Source: JAJDXW01 sp965214795 (GTDB taxonomy: Bacteria > Pseudomonadota > Gammaproteobacteria > HK1). Taken from it: a stretch of 64,000 bases of DNA. The position numbers were made by a program, and so were the translations under genes. Below are positions 23,769 to 32,261 of the stretch, in pieces. The notes beneath the pieces were generated by a model that was not told where the DNA came from, made no database searches, and was given only the letters and a program-made list of their open reading frames with translations. The stretch spans positions 3,534,001-3,598,000 of the forward strand of contig OZ243976.1 in the NCBI GenBank assembly GCA_965214795.1. Direction: 5' to 3'. Numbering within the stretch: the first letter of the stretch is position 1; each line of letters begins with the position of its first letter.

Positions 23769-25301
23769 CTACACGAGCTTGGCCAGAAACTCCCGGGTCC
23801 GCGGGTCGCGGCTCGCCTCGAAGAACTCTCCCGTCGGTGCGTGGTCGACGATGGCGCCGTCGCTCATGAAGACGATGCGGTCCGCGACCTCGCGGGCGAA
23901 GCCGAGCTCGTGCGTCACCATGACCATGGTCATTCCGCCTCGAACGAGCGTCCGGATCACCTCGAGCACCTCGTACACGGTCTCCGGATCGAGCGCGGAG
24001 GTCGGCTCGTCGAGCAGCATCAGGCGCGGCTTCATCGCCAACGCACGCGCTATCGCGACGCGCTGCTGCTGGCCGCCGCTCAGCCGGTTCGGGTAGGCGT
24101 CGGCCCGGTCCGCGAGGCCGACCCGGGAGAGCAGATCAAGGGCGATCGCGCGCGCCTCCGAGCGTGCTCGGCCCGACACGAGGTGCGGAGCGAGCGCGAC
24201 GTTGTCGATCGCCGTGAGGTGCCGGAAGAGGTGAAAGCGCTGGAAGACGAATCCGATGTTCCGGCGCTGCCGGTTCATGGCCCGCGTAGGGATCGGCTCA
24301 AGGCCGCCGCCCTGGCGCCACCGCATGCCGACCGGTTCGCCCTGCATGACGACCACCCCGCGATCCGGCGACGCCAGGGCGTTGAGGCAGCGGAGCAGTG
24401 TGGTCTTGCCGCAGCCGCTCGGTCCGATGACGGCGACGACCTCGCCCGGAGCGACCGCGAAATCCACGCCGGCGAGGGCGTGGTGCGCACCAAATCGCTT
24501 GTGCACCCCGCAGGTCTCGACGAGCGGGCCGGCCGGGCCGCGATCGCGCGCGCCCACCGCGCGGGCGAGAAACGTCTCGACGGCCGGATCGAGCTTGGGC
24601 TGGCGTCGCCGGCGCTCCCACAGCTCCTGGCCACGCGCGGCCTTGACCGGATCGGCCCATCCCTCGAGGCGGCGTTGAACGGCGTCCCAGATGCTGGTCA
24701 TCGCGAGGTAGTAGACGGTCGCTGCGCTGTAGATCTCCAGCGGCCGGGTGGTGAACTGCGCCATCTGCTGCGAGGTCCGCAGCAGCTCGACGAAAGAGAT
24801 GGCGGCCAGCAGCGACGTCGCCTTCAGCATGTAATTGAAGTTGTTGCCGAGCGGGGGGATGATGACCTTCACCGCCTGCGGCAGCACGACGAAGGCGAAG
24901 ATCTGCCGGCGCCTGAGGCCGAGCGACCGAGCCGCCTCCCGCTGGCCGTGGTCGACCGACATGAGGCCCGCGCGCACGATTTCGGCCATTCGCGCGCCCT
25001 CGTTGAGACCGAGCGCGAGCAACCCGGAGGCGACGATGCCGAGCGGCAGGCCGATCTGCGGCAACACGGCGAAGAAGGCGAGGATCTGGACGAGGAGCGG
25101 CGTGCCCTGGAACAGCCAGCGGTAGACCCACGCCGGCGCCCTCACCAGCCGATACCGGGACAGCATCGCGGGTGCGACCAGGATCCCGATCGTCGTGCCG
25201 ATCGCCTGGGCGACGACCGCAACCCAGATGGTCGTCCACGCCGCACGCAGCAGGAGCGGCGACGACAGGACGTCGAGGAAGACCGGCCAGCTCCAACCCA
25301 T
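23769..25301 (-). CDS. amino-acid ABC transporter, permease fused to ATPase
   Basis: 510 residues. Residues 1-~230 are a polar amino-acid (HisM/GlnP) permease with EAARSLGLRRRQIFAFVVLPQAVKVIIPPLGN. After a ~45-residue linker, residues ~265-510 are a HisP/GlnQ ATPase: Walker A GPSGCGKTT, Q-loop FVFQRFHLFRHLTAIDN, signature LSGGQQQRVAIARAL, Walker B LMLLDEPTSALDPE. Permease and ATPase are normally separate chains. It partners the permease at 27723 and the binding protein at 28782. Confidence 0.93.
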   Translation of the reverse strand: MGWSWPVFLDVLSSPLLLRAAWTTIWVAVVAQAIGTTIGILVAPAMLSRYRLVRAPAWVYRWLFQGTPLLVQILAFFAVLPQIGLPLGIVASGLLALGLNEGARMAEIVRAGLMSVDHGQREAARSLGLRRRQIFAFVVLPQAVKVIIPPLGNNFNYMLKATSLLAAISFVELLRTSQQMAQFTTRPLEIYSAATVYYLAMTSIWDAVQRRLEGWADPVKAARGQELWERRRRQPKLDPAVETFLARAVGARDRGPAGPLVETCGVHKRFGAHHALAGVDFAVAPGEVVAVIGPSGCGKTTLLRCLNALASPDRGVVVMQGEPVGMRWRQGGGLEPIPTRAMNRQRRNIGFVFQRFHLFRHLTAIDNVALAPHLVSGRARSEARAIALDLLSRVGLADRADAYPNRLSGGQQQRVAIARALAMKPRLMLLDEPTSALDPETVYEVLEVIRTLVRGGMTMVMVTHELGFAREVADRIVFMSDGAIVDHAPTGEFFEASRDPRTREFLAKLV

Positions 25302-25310
25302 CGTCCCCCC

Positions 25311-26426
25311 TCACGGCATGGGCTGGCGCACGAGCCACGTGGTGCCCGGCACGGGCGGCCGCGCCGGATCGAGGACCAGCCGGAAACCGGCGCGCCGCCT
25401 GCCGCCCATCGAGAAGTCGAGCGCATTGCAGAGCCCCGGCGACGCCGCGACGACGTCGTGGACCGCATTCATGATGATGAGGCCCGCTCCCTGGATCGAC
25501 ACCGCCGCGGGGCGGAGCGTCGCGTGGACCCGGTGCGTCCCCTCGATGACGATGTCGTCGGTCTGCTCGTGCCCGAATCGCTCGGGGCGGTAGAACATCA
25601 GGAGATCCATCCTGACCACCGGCTCGCCGTCGCTGAATCCGCGCCCGTGCTGGCTGATGCCGACGACGCGGCCCGGCGCGATCGTCCCGAGGTCGGAGCC
25701 GGAATCGACCGGCTCCTCGCTCGTATGCGCCTCCCAGCGCTCCTCGATGCGTTCGATCCCGAGGCCGAAGCGTTCGCCGAGGGCCGCGATGGATTCCGGC
25801 ATCGACATGTGCCCGACGATGCGGCCGGTCGCGAGCTTTGCCTCGAACTCGTCCGCCGGCAGTCCGAAGCCGACATGGTCGATATCGTGCAGGCCCGTGC
25901 CGGTCACGTCGATGACCCGCGAGGCGGTGACCCCGGTCACCGCCGTCGTGACCCGGCCGAGGACCAGCACCAGGGCGTCGAAGATGAAACCGGGGTTAAT
26001 CCCGCATCCGACGATGGAGACGCCGTTCGTGACCGCGCAGGCATGGAGGGCGGCCGCCTCCTCCGGAAACCGCAGTCCGGGATGGAACATGCCCTCGGAT
26101 GCGGAGATCACGTCGAGCCCCGCCTTCATCGCCTGCTCGAGCTGGGACCGGATCGCCGGCACATGGGACTCCGTCATGTGGAAGAGCACCTGCGCCGGCT
26201 CCTCGAGGGCGGCGAGACAGCTCGGAAGGTCCGCGTGGATCGGCACTGCGGGGGCGCCGGAGTCGGGGAAGGCGGCGGCCAGGGACCGGCCGACGAGGCG
26301 CGGGTCGTGGTCGACGGCGCCGGCGATTTCGAGGTCCTCCACGCCGGCCCCGAACGCCCGCACGACACGGCTTCCGAGGGCGCCGAGACCCCACAGGATG
26401 ACTCGTACTCTTTTCGCATCGGCCAT
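25311..26426 (-). CDS. NAD(P)-dependent amine dehydrogenase-like protein (dihydrodipicolinate-reductase fold)
   Basis: 371 residues. The Rossmann N-terminus VRVILWGLGALGSRVVRAF, then AGAVDHDPRLVGR, LFHMTES, LDVISASEGMFHP and VGCGINPGFIFDALV, place it with the DapB-N/2,4-diaminopentanoate dehydrogenase group, which oxidises amino groups or reduces imines. Substrate is not predictable, but it ends 9 bp before the amino-acid permease-ATPase gene and may act on the imported compound. ATG 26426 chosen because of the upstream GAGGAGAATGGC and the Rossmann start. Confidence 0.82.
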   Translation of the reverse strand: MADAKRVRVILWGLGALGSRVVRAFGAGVEDLEIAGAVDHDPRLVGRSLAAAFPDSGAPAVPIHADLPSCLAALEEPAQVLFHMTESHVPAIRSQLEQAMKAGLDVISASEGMFHPGLRFPEEAAALHACAVTNGVSIVGCGINPGFIFDALVLVLGRVTTAVTGVTASRVIDVTGTGLHDIDHVGFGLPADEFEAKLATGRIVGHMSMPESIAALGERFGLGIERIEERWEAHTSEEPVDSGSDLGTIAPGRVVGISQHGRGFSDGEPVVRMDLLMFYRPERFGHEQTDDIVIEGTHRVHATLRPAAVSIQGAGLIIMNAVHDVVAASPGLCNALDFSMGGRRRAGFRLVLDPARPPVPGTTWLVRQPMP

Positions 26427-26472
26427 GCCATTCTCCTCGTGGAAGTTGAAACCGCCGGTCCTCGCGGGCGCT

Positions 26473-26626
26473 AGCGCTGCCCGGTCCCCACAAGTGGGGC
26501 TGGGCAAACAGACCGTCGTGGTGTTCGATCCACGACATGCAGATCCGGAACCAGATCCTCCAGACGCAGATTACACACGACCGGGCTTGCGTCATTCAGC
26601 CCCACTTGTGGGGACCGGGCAGGCCT
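26473..26626. mobile_element. 154-bp MITE-like element with 30-bp terminal inverted repeats and 7-bp target duplication
   Basis: The inner 26 bp of each arm are perfectly inverted (26477-26502 and 26597-26622). They contain a nested dyad CCCCACAAGTGGGG. Extending outward 4 bp keeps AG at the tip with two mismatches. Directly outside both tips is GGGCGCT (26466-26472 and 26627-26633), a perfect 7-bp duplication. No coding capacity. It sits 46 bp before the amine-dehydrogenase-like start and 9 bp past the DUF6338 stop. Confidence 0.85.
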
Positions 26627-26635
26627 GGGCGCTCG

Positions 26636-27376
26636 TCATCTCTTCGGTGGCGGCGGTGGTGGCGGTGTCGGAGGTGGCCTCCGGATCGGAGCTGGCATCG
26701 GACGCGGGTTCATCGATCGTTTGCGGTCGCCTTGCTCACTACCTGCCGGGCGAGGCGGTCGAGGATTAGACCGGGTTCGCATTTCCTGCTCCTCTGTCGT
26801 CTGTTCCTGGAGGACCTCCAGAGATTCTACCATCTCGACATCCTCGGCTTGGACGACGAGAGCTTTTCCGGAGTCAATCGTTTCTTTGGTGTCCGTGAGC
26901 CACTGTGGTCCGTCGATGACGAACAGCCGCTCCTGCTCGCGCCCTGGCCACTGGTTCGGCCACCCGTAGAGCCGCCGTCTGTCTCGAAGATGGAGGATCA
27001 CGAAGCAGTCGGGGTTGCTTGCAAACACGCCGTACCAGTCGTTCGGATAGGCTGTCTCCTTCGTGATGCGCCATTTGCGGAGCCAGCGGTGGGGCACATC
27101 CTTGTTCGCCAACAGCGCTGCAAGGAATCCTATGATTACGGCGATCACGACTGTTCCGCTGGGCGCCACCGCCTGCCACGTTTCGTCTTCCAACCAGCCA
27201 GTCAGGCTCACGAGCTGGCTCAGAGCCTGAACGATGATAGTGAAGATGAGTGCTTGGATGAGCCGTTCGAAGGTATTGGGTTTCGCAGCGGAGGTGAGCC
27301 CATAGTAAACCGCCGCCGCGATGAACCCGGGCACGAGGAAGTACAGAACCTCGGTAGTGTTGTCGGCCCATTCCAT
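26636..27376 (-). CDS. DUF6338 family membrane protein
   Basis: 246 residues. Three hydrophobic segments lie near residues 9-28 (VLYFLVPGFIAAAVYYGL), 40-58 and 75-92. A soluble part follows with YGVFASNPDCFVILHLRDRRRLYGWP.. and GPQWL, and the tail is Pro-rich and low-complexity. Start VLYFLVPGF and the Y/F-W patterns match DUF6338. Function unknown. GGAGG precedes ATG 27376 (GTG 27379 possible). AT-richer than neighbours and wedged with transposase fragments inside an amino-acid importer gene set, so likely acquired. Confidence 0.75.
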   Translation of the reverse strand: MEWADNTTEVLYFLVPGFIAAAVYYGLTSAAKPNTFERLIQALIFTIIVQALSQLVSLTGWLEDETWQAVAPSGTVVIAVIIGFLAALLANKDVPHRWLRKWRITKETAYPNDWYGVFASNPDCFVILHLRDRRRLYGWPNQWPGREQERLFVIDGPQWLTDTKETIDSGKALVVQAEDVEMVESLEVLQEQTTEEQEMRTRSNPRPPRPAGSEQGDRKRSMNPRPMPAPIRRPPPTPPPPPPPKR

Positions 27377-27430
27377 CACTCAAAACCTCCGCGATGCATC
27401 GTAAGCGCTACGAACGGCCCACGTGGAATT

Positions 27431-27505
27431 CAGTTTGCTATCGAGTTTGACGGGCCGCATCAGGTTCTCCACCGCGTTGGAGTCGATCTCCACGCGCCCC
27501 TGGAG
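27431..27505 (-). mobile_element. IS66-type transposase fragment
   Basis: About 25 codons read GRVEIDSNAVENLMRPVKL on the - strand, matching the conserved C-terminal motif of IS66 TnpC (G-RIEIDNNAVERAIRP). Both ends are lost. The upstream end overlaps the IS4-type fragment on the other strand. Confidence 0.7.
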
Positions 27506-27706
27506 TGGTTCCTCCTCACCACCGTGCCGGTGACCAGCGCCGAGGATGCGAAGCGCTTGCTCGAATACTACGCGCTTCGCTGGCGCATCGAAAACTACTT
27601 CCGCATCCTCAAGTCCGGCTGCAAGGTCGAGGAACTCCAGCACCACCGCGCCGAGCGGCTCGAGCGCGCCACCGCCATCAAAATGGTCGTGGGCTGGCGC
27701 ATCCGG
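27494..27706 (+). mobile_element. IS4-family transposase C-terminal fragment
   Basis: LEWFLLTTVPVTSAEDAKRLL, then YALRWRIENYFRILKSGCKVE, then ERATAIKMVVGWRI. This is the Y-(2)-R-(3)-E-(6)-K signature region of IS4-type transposases. There is no start and no N-terminal DDE part. It abuts the IS66 fragment and ends 16 bp before the permease stop, marking a scar of nested insertions. Confidence 0.8.
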
Positions 27707-27722
27707 TGGGGCACGGGCAGGG

Positions 27723-28433
27723 CTAGATCCTGAAGGCGAACCGGAATCGCGGCCCCGGCGTGGGGTCGCGCCCGACGCTAGCCCCCAGCCGGCGCTCGAT
27801 CCCGGCCTGGATCAGCGTCCAGACGGTCGTCATCGCCAGGTAGTAGAGCGCCGCGACGGAGTAGAGCTCGGTGGCCCGAAAGGTCTCGTTGATGGCGAGC
27901 GTCGTGACCCGCAGGAGCTCCTCGAACGAGATGACGGAGAGGAGCGAGGTCGTCCGCAGGTTGGACAGGAACTCGTTGCCGAGCGGAGGCACGATGAGCC
28001 GCGCCGCCTGCGGGAGAATCACCCGCCGCATCGTCTGGCCCCGGCTCATGCCGAGAGAACGCGCGGCCTCGATTTCGCCGCGGTCGACCGCGAGGATGGT
28101 GCCGCGGATGATCTCGGCCATGAATCCGGAGGCGTTGAGGCCGAGGCCGATGAGCCCCGCCTCGATGACGTTGAGCCGGATGCCGAGCTGCGGCAGGCCG
28201 AAGTACAGCAGGAAGAGCTGGACCAGCAGGGGGGAGCCGCGCCAGAACCATACGTAGACATTGGCGAGGAACCGGAGCACCGGGTTCTGCGCGAGCTGCA
28301 TCAGGGCGACGCCGAGGCCGACGACGACCCCGATGACCTGGCTGACCACCGCGACCCATATGGTCACCACGGCCGCGTGCACGAACAGCGGGTCGGCGAT
28401 GTAGGCGAGGAACGTTTCCCAGGACCAGCTCAT
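27723..28433 (-). CDS. amino-acid ABC transporter permease (HisQ/GlnP-like)
   Basis: 236 residues, inner membrane. The polar amino-acid permease motif EAARSLGMSRGQTMRRVILPQAARLIVPPLGNEF is intact, with FWRGSPLLVQLFLLYFGLPQ in the N-terminal half. It forms the heterodimer with the permease half of the fusion at 23769. ATG 28433 starts MSWSWETFL, parallel to MGWSWPVFL of the fusion, so the two permeases are clear paralogues. Same strand as the binding protein upstream. Confidence 0.93.
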   Translation of the reverse strand: MSWSWETFLAYIADPLFVHAAVVTIWVAVVSQVIGVVVGLGVALMQLAQNPVLRFLANVYVWFWRGSPLLVQLFLLYFGLPQLGIRLNVIEAGLIGLGLNASGFMAEIIRGTILAVDRGEIEAARSLGMSRGQTMRRVILPQAARLIVPPLGNEFLSNLRTTSLLSVISFEELLRVTTLAINETFRATELYSVAALYYLAMTTVWTLIQAGIERRLGASVGRDPTPGPRFRFAFRI

Positions 28434-28529
28434 GCCTGCGACGGCCGCGGGCCTTCCGGCGGCCGGTGGGCGTGCGGCGCCGCCCACCTCGGAGCCGGCC
28501 GCCTCAAGTCAATGTGCGCCCGGCCCGCC

Positions 28530-28777
28530 GGCGGGCCGCACGGAACGAAAGAGCGCATGCGCGCGGCTGAAGGCGTAGCCGACCCTGGCGCGTTCGCGCT
28601 GTCGAAGGGGCTTCCGGGAGTACGGCCCGTCACCGCGAGCGGATCGGCGTCCGCAGCAGGAGGTTGGTGAAAAATGCGCGCTGGTGTACGGGCGCTGCCG
28701 AGGCGGCCCGACGAAGTACGGCCCGTCACCGCGGATGGATCGGCGCTCGTAGCGGAAAGTCGGGGGGAGTTTTCGGG
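28530..28777. repeat. dispersed MITE-like repeat, copy of the 33238/60612 family
   Basis: It shares GAAAGAGCGC-(A/G)TGCGCGCGGC-(T/G)GAAGGCGTAG and GGGAGTACGGCCCGTCACCG with 33238-33532 (+) and with the reverse strand of 60612-60797. The right-hand third (ACGGCCCGTCACCGCG..GGATCGGCG) is duplicated, at 28620-28670 and 28718-28768. It ends TTTTCGGG, resembling the other copies' tips, 4 bp before the binding-protein stop. A clear left tip is not visible. Confidence 0.7.
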
Positions 28778-28781
28778 CCGG

Positions 28782-29654
28782 CTACGGATTGATCGCGAAC
28801 TCCGGCACGCCGGCGACGCCCCATTTGTCGACGATGGCCTGATACGTACCGTCGGCTTTCATCTGCTCGAGGGCCCACTGCAACGCTTCCGCGAGCGCCC
28901 GGTTCGCCTTGAGCGTCGCGAGCGCGAGGGTGTTGGGGTAGGCGGCCGCGAAAGGCATCACATAGCCCGGATTGCGGCTCAGATAGAAGTGGGCCTGCGG
29001 GTCGTTGAGATACGCCCCGTCGGCCTGCCCGCTCACCAGCGCCTGGATCGCATCAGCGTTGGTATCGAAGGCACGAATGTCGATCCCGCTCTTGCCGTCC
29101 GCCTGCACGCGCTCGCTCTCGGCGATGAGATGCTGGTTCGTCGTGCCCGCGGCAGCGACCGCGATGGTCCGGCCGGAAAGCTGGTCGAAGCAGTCGTTGA
29201 AGCTCGCCTGGTCGCCGATCGTGGGCGCGCATTCGACCACCAGCGAGTCGTCGGTGCGTACCATCAGGCCCTCGCCCCACTGCACGTAGGCGACCATCTG
29301 CATGACCTCCTTGCGCTTGGGATTGATGAAGATCGCCGTGCACAATCCATCGAAGCGATTGGCCTGAAGCCCCGGCACCAGACCCGGGAACGCGAGATTC
29401 GTCCATTCGAGCGACAGACCGAGACGGGTGGCCACCTCACCGCACAGGTCGACGTTGAGCCCGTCCTTGTTTCCGCCGGCATCCATGAACTGGTTGGGCG
29501 CAGCGGCGAAGTCGGCGCCCATGTGCAGCACCCCCGGCTCGAGCAACGCGCCGGCCGGCAGATCCGGCTTCGACTGCGCGACGGCCGCGCCTCCCGTGAG
29601 CACGGCGCCCACCGTCATCAGGCCGACCAGCAACCCCTTCATGCGATACGACAT
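28782..29654 (-). CDS. polar amino-acid ABC substrate-binding protein
   Basis: 290 residues. Signal peptide MSYRMKGLLVGLMTVGAVLT..AVAQ (about 26 residues), then a family 3 binding-protein core: LHMGADFAAAPNQF, DGLNVDLCGEVATRLGLSLEW, FDGLCTAIFINPKRKEVMQMV, GRTIAVAAAGTTNQHL, VSGQADGAYLNDPQAH. Periplasmic receptor for the HisQMP-type importer at 23769/27723. Two cysteines flanking the lobe hinge may pair. ATG 29654 has GGGAGAAAGGC upstream. Confidence 0.93.
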   Translation of the reverse strand: MSYRMKGLLVGLMTVGAVLTGGAAVAQSKPDLPAGALLEPGVLHMGADFAAAPNQFMDAGGNKDGLNVDLCGEVATRLGLSLEWTNLAFPGLVPGLQANRFDGLCTAIFINPKRKEVMQMVAYVQWGEGLMVRTDDSLVVECAPTIGDQASFNDCFDQLSGRTIAVAAAGTTNQHLIAESERVQADGKSGIDIRAFDTNADAIQALVSGQADGAYLNDPQAHFYLSRNPGYVMPFAAAYPNTLALATLKANRALAEALQWALEQMKADGTYQAIVDKWGVAGVPEFAINP

Positions 29655-29889
29655 TTGCCTTTCTCCCGCCGTCGACTCGTCGCGGCAGCATACGCCTCGC
29701 CCCGTGCAAATACAACGACGGCTTCCCCGGCGCCGTTCATCCCATGCCGGACCCTGTCCGCTGATAGACTTCCTGGGACTGGTCATCCTGCTTTACAACC
29801 TCTGGCCGTTGCGGTGCCGCTACGTCGCTTGGCCCGCACTGCAAGAGCGCTGTCCGGGCCCGGATTGGAGCCGCGCATGATCCGTAAAG

Positions 29890-31284
29890 GTGATTCGGGG
29901 GATTGTGGTCGGTCCCGACTTCCCGGCGCCGGTGCCATTCCCCCCGGGCGTCTTCCACCGGCATCGGGATAACGTGGCGGCCGACACCTTTCACGATTCC
30001 CTGTGGCACGCGACGGCCGCGCCGGCTCCGCCCATTCCTCCCCGGGAGGGCGACGAGACGGCCGACGTCGCGGTCGTCGGCGCCGGCTACCTCGGCCTCT
30101 CGACCGCACTGCACCTGGCCGAGCGAGGGGCCCGCGTGGTCGTGGTCGAGGCGCACGAGCCCGGGTTCGGTGCCTCGGGCCGCAACACCGGATTCGTCGT
30201 TCCGAGCTTCGTCACGCCGGTCGGGCCAAGGGAGGCGGAAGCGGCCCTCGGCGCGCCGCGCGCCGCGCGCCTCAGCCGCCTCGTCGGCGGGGCGGGCGAG
30301 TGTGTCTTCGACCTCGTCCGGCGACACGGAATCCGGTGCGACGCCACGCAAGCGGGTTGGCTTCAACCCGCCCACAGCCGGGCGCGTCTCGACTTCCTGA
30401 TACGCCGGCAGGGCGACTGGGCGCGCCACGGCAAGACCCTGAAACTGCTTGACCGGGACGAGACGGCTCGTTTGACGGGCCTCACCTCGTACCCCGGAGC
30501 CCTGCTCGACCCGAGCGGCGGCCACCTGAATCCACTCGGCTACGCCCGCGGACTCGCGCGGGTGGCGCTCGACGCCGGGGTGACGATGCGCGCCGGCGCG
30601 CCCGTGACGGAAATTCACCGCGGGAGCCGGGGTTGGGCGCTCGCGACCCCGTCCGGACGAATCGTCGCGGAACACGCGGTGCTCGCCACGAATGCGTTGA
30701 TCGGGCCGCTCGTGCCGGAAGTCGCGCGGAGCGTCGCACCTCTCGTCGTCCACCAGATCGCGACCCGACCCCTCGACCCGGTGAACCGAGAGCGGATCCT
30801 TCCCGCGAACCACAGCCTTTCCGACACGCGGCGGGATATCTTCGCCGTGCGCTGGACGCCCGACGGACGCCTCGTCACGGGGGGAGCGGCGGCGCTCGCG
30901 GCGGGGGCGCTCGGGCGCCTTCGTCGTTCTCTGGCCGCGCGCCTCAGGCGCCTGCTGCCGCTCATCGGCCCCGTCGAGGCGGAGTACGCCTGGAGCGGCG
31001 TGATCTGCCTGACGCGGGACCTCCTGCCGCGGGTATTCGAGGTCGACCGCGGCCTCTTTGCGGCGGTCGGTTGCAACGGGCGCGGCCTCGCGTTGTCGAC
31101 GGCCTTCGGCGGCGAGCTCGCCGCATTCGTCGCGAGCGGCGATCCCACCGCGCTCTCGGTGCCGGTTTCACGCCCGGCGCCAATCCGCGGCCACCTGGCC
31201 GCCCGGCACCTGCCGTCCGTCCTGTTGCCGTGGGCCCGCCTGCGCGACCGTTTGGAGACGGGTGCCGTGCACCGCCGGCCCTGA
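29890..31284 (+). CDS. FAD-dependent amino-acid/amine oxidoreductase (DadA/OrdL-like)
   Basis: 464 residues. DAO domain: DSLWHATAAP at the N-terminus, dinucleotide motif VAVVGAGYLGLSTALHLAERG, VEAHEPGFGASGRNTGFVVP, HLNPLGYARGLARVA and, near the C-terminus, GCNGRGLALSTAFGGELA. The family deaminates D-amino acids or oxidises secondary amines such as gamma-glutamyl-putrescine. It is divergent from the amino-acid binding protein (235-bp shared control region), suggesting co-regulation with uptake. The GTG start is the best available; the ribosome site is weak and GTG 29905 is an alternative. Confidence 0.88.
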   Translation: MIRGIVVGPDFPAPVPFPPGVFHRHRDNVAADTFHDSLWHATAAPAPPIPPREGDETADVAVVGAGYLGLSTALHLAERGARVVVVEAHEPGFGASGRNTGFVVPSFVTPVGPREAEAALGAPRAARLSRLVGGAGECVFDLVRRHGIRCDATQAGWLQPAHSRARLDFLIRRQGDWARHGKTLKLLDRDETARLTGLTSYPGALLDPSGGHLNPLGYARGLARVALDAGVTMRAGAPVTEIHRGSRGWALATPSGRIVAEHAVLATNALIGPLVPEVARSVAPLVVHQIATRPLDPVNRERILPANHSLSDTRRDIFAVRWTPDGRLVTGGAAALAAGALGRLRRSLAARLRRLLPLIGPVEAEYAWSGVICLTRDLLPRVFEVDRGLFAAVGCNGRGLALSTAFGGELAAFVASGDPTALSVPVSRPAPIRGHLAARHLPSVLLPWARLRDRLETGAVHRRP

Positions 31285-31316
31285 CCCGCCGGCGGCGCCG
31301 CTCCGCCCGGGGGCCG

Positions 31317-32099
31317 TCAGACTCGGTAGTCGGTTTCTCTCTGCCGTTCGAGCTGGCGCTTGAGGGCGTCGAAGTGGTGCTCGGAGGCCGGCCGGTTGCC
31401 GTAGCGCGGCCCCGTTCTGTACTGCGCGATGGTCTCCTCGACGACCTCGTCGGAGAGGAGGTGCAGGGGCTTGCCGGTCCACATCGCGTAGAGCTGCACC
31501 TGGGCCGCCCGCTCGATGTAGTAGAGGCGATCATAGGCCTCCGCCACCGTCCGCCCCACCGTCATCACCCCGTGGTTGGCCATGATAAGGATGGTCTTGT
31601 CGCCGAGCACCCCGGCGAGACGCTCCCCCTCCTTCGGATCGAAGGCGGGCCCGGTGTAGTCCATGTCGTACGCGGTCTGCATCATCATGCCGATCTCGGT
31701 CTGGCCGATGGGGAGGATGCGGGGGTCTTCGAGCCGGGCGAGGGCGCTCGTGAACGGCATGTGGGTGTGCATCACGCAGGCTGCGTCGGGGATCGACCGG
31801 TGGATGGGAGCGTGGATGCAGTAGCACGAGAGCTCCATCTCCCCTTCCCCCGCGTGGCGGGTGCCGTCGAACCCGATCTCCATGAACGAGGACGCGGTGA
31901 CCTCGGACCAGTGCAGGCCGAACGGGATCTGGAGGTAGCGATCCCCCTTGCCCGGCACGGTGAGGGTGAGGTGGTTGAATATCCCTTCCTCGAAGCCGTG
32001 CATCACGGAGAGCCGGTGGGCCGCGGCAAGGTCGACGCGGGCCTGCCACTCGGTCTCGGTGTATCGGGGCTCGCGCTTCGTCAGGGTGGTTACCGCCAT
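31317..32099 (-). CDS. class II aldolase/adducin family protein
   Basis: 260 residues. AraD/FucA-type fold: FNHLTLTVPG, the HTH metal motif in CVMHTHMPFTSALA, and a second His in LIMANHGVMTVG, giving the zinc site of class II aldolases and epimerases. The catalytic acid of true aldolases is not evident. Likely acts on a short hydroxy-acid or sugar phosphate; substrate unknown. ATG 32099 preferred over 32135 because AAGGAG stands 6 nt before it. Confidence 0.88.
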   Translation of the reverse strand: MAVTTLTKREPRYTETEWQARVDLAAAHRLSVMHGFEEGIFNHLTLTVPGKGDRYLQIPFGLHWSEVTASSFMEIGFDGTRHAGEGEMELSCYCIHAPIHRSIPDAACVMHTHMPFTSALARLEDPRILPIGQTEIGMMMQTAYDMDYTGPAFDPKEGERLAGVLGDKTILIMANHGVMTVGRTVAEAYDRLYYIERAAQVQLYAMWTGKPLHLLSDEVVEETIAQYRTGPRYGNRPASEHHFDALKRQLERQRETDYRV

Positions 32100-32261
32100 C
32101 TCGTGCTCCTTCTCCTCGGCGAGGTCATCGTTCACCGGCGGCGGGCGACCGGCCGAGCGCCACCGGAACGGCGATTATGCGCCATCCGCGCATCCGGATC
32201 GCCCGCCTCGCCGCTCCGCGCGCATCCTCTCCGTGCGGCGGGTCGGGATCGACAATGCGGC

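Noticed and set aside
23841..26474. 877-codon open frame on the + strand
   Set aside because: Antisense of the permease-ATPase fusion and the amine-dehydrogenase-like gene; no family signature.
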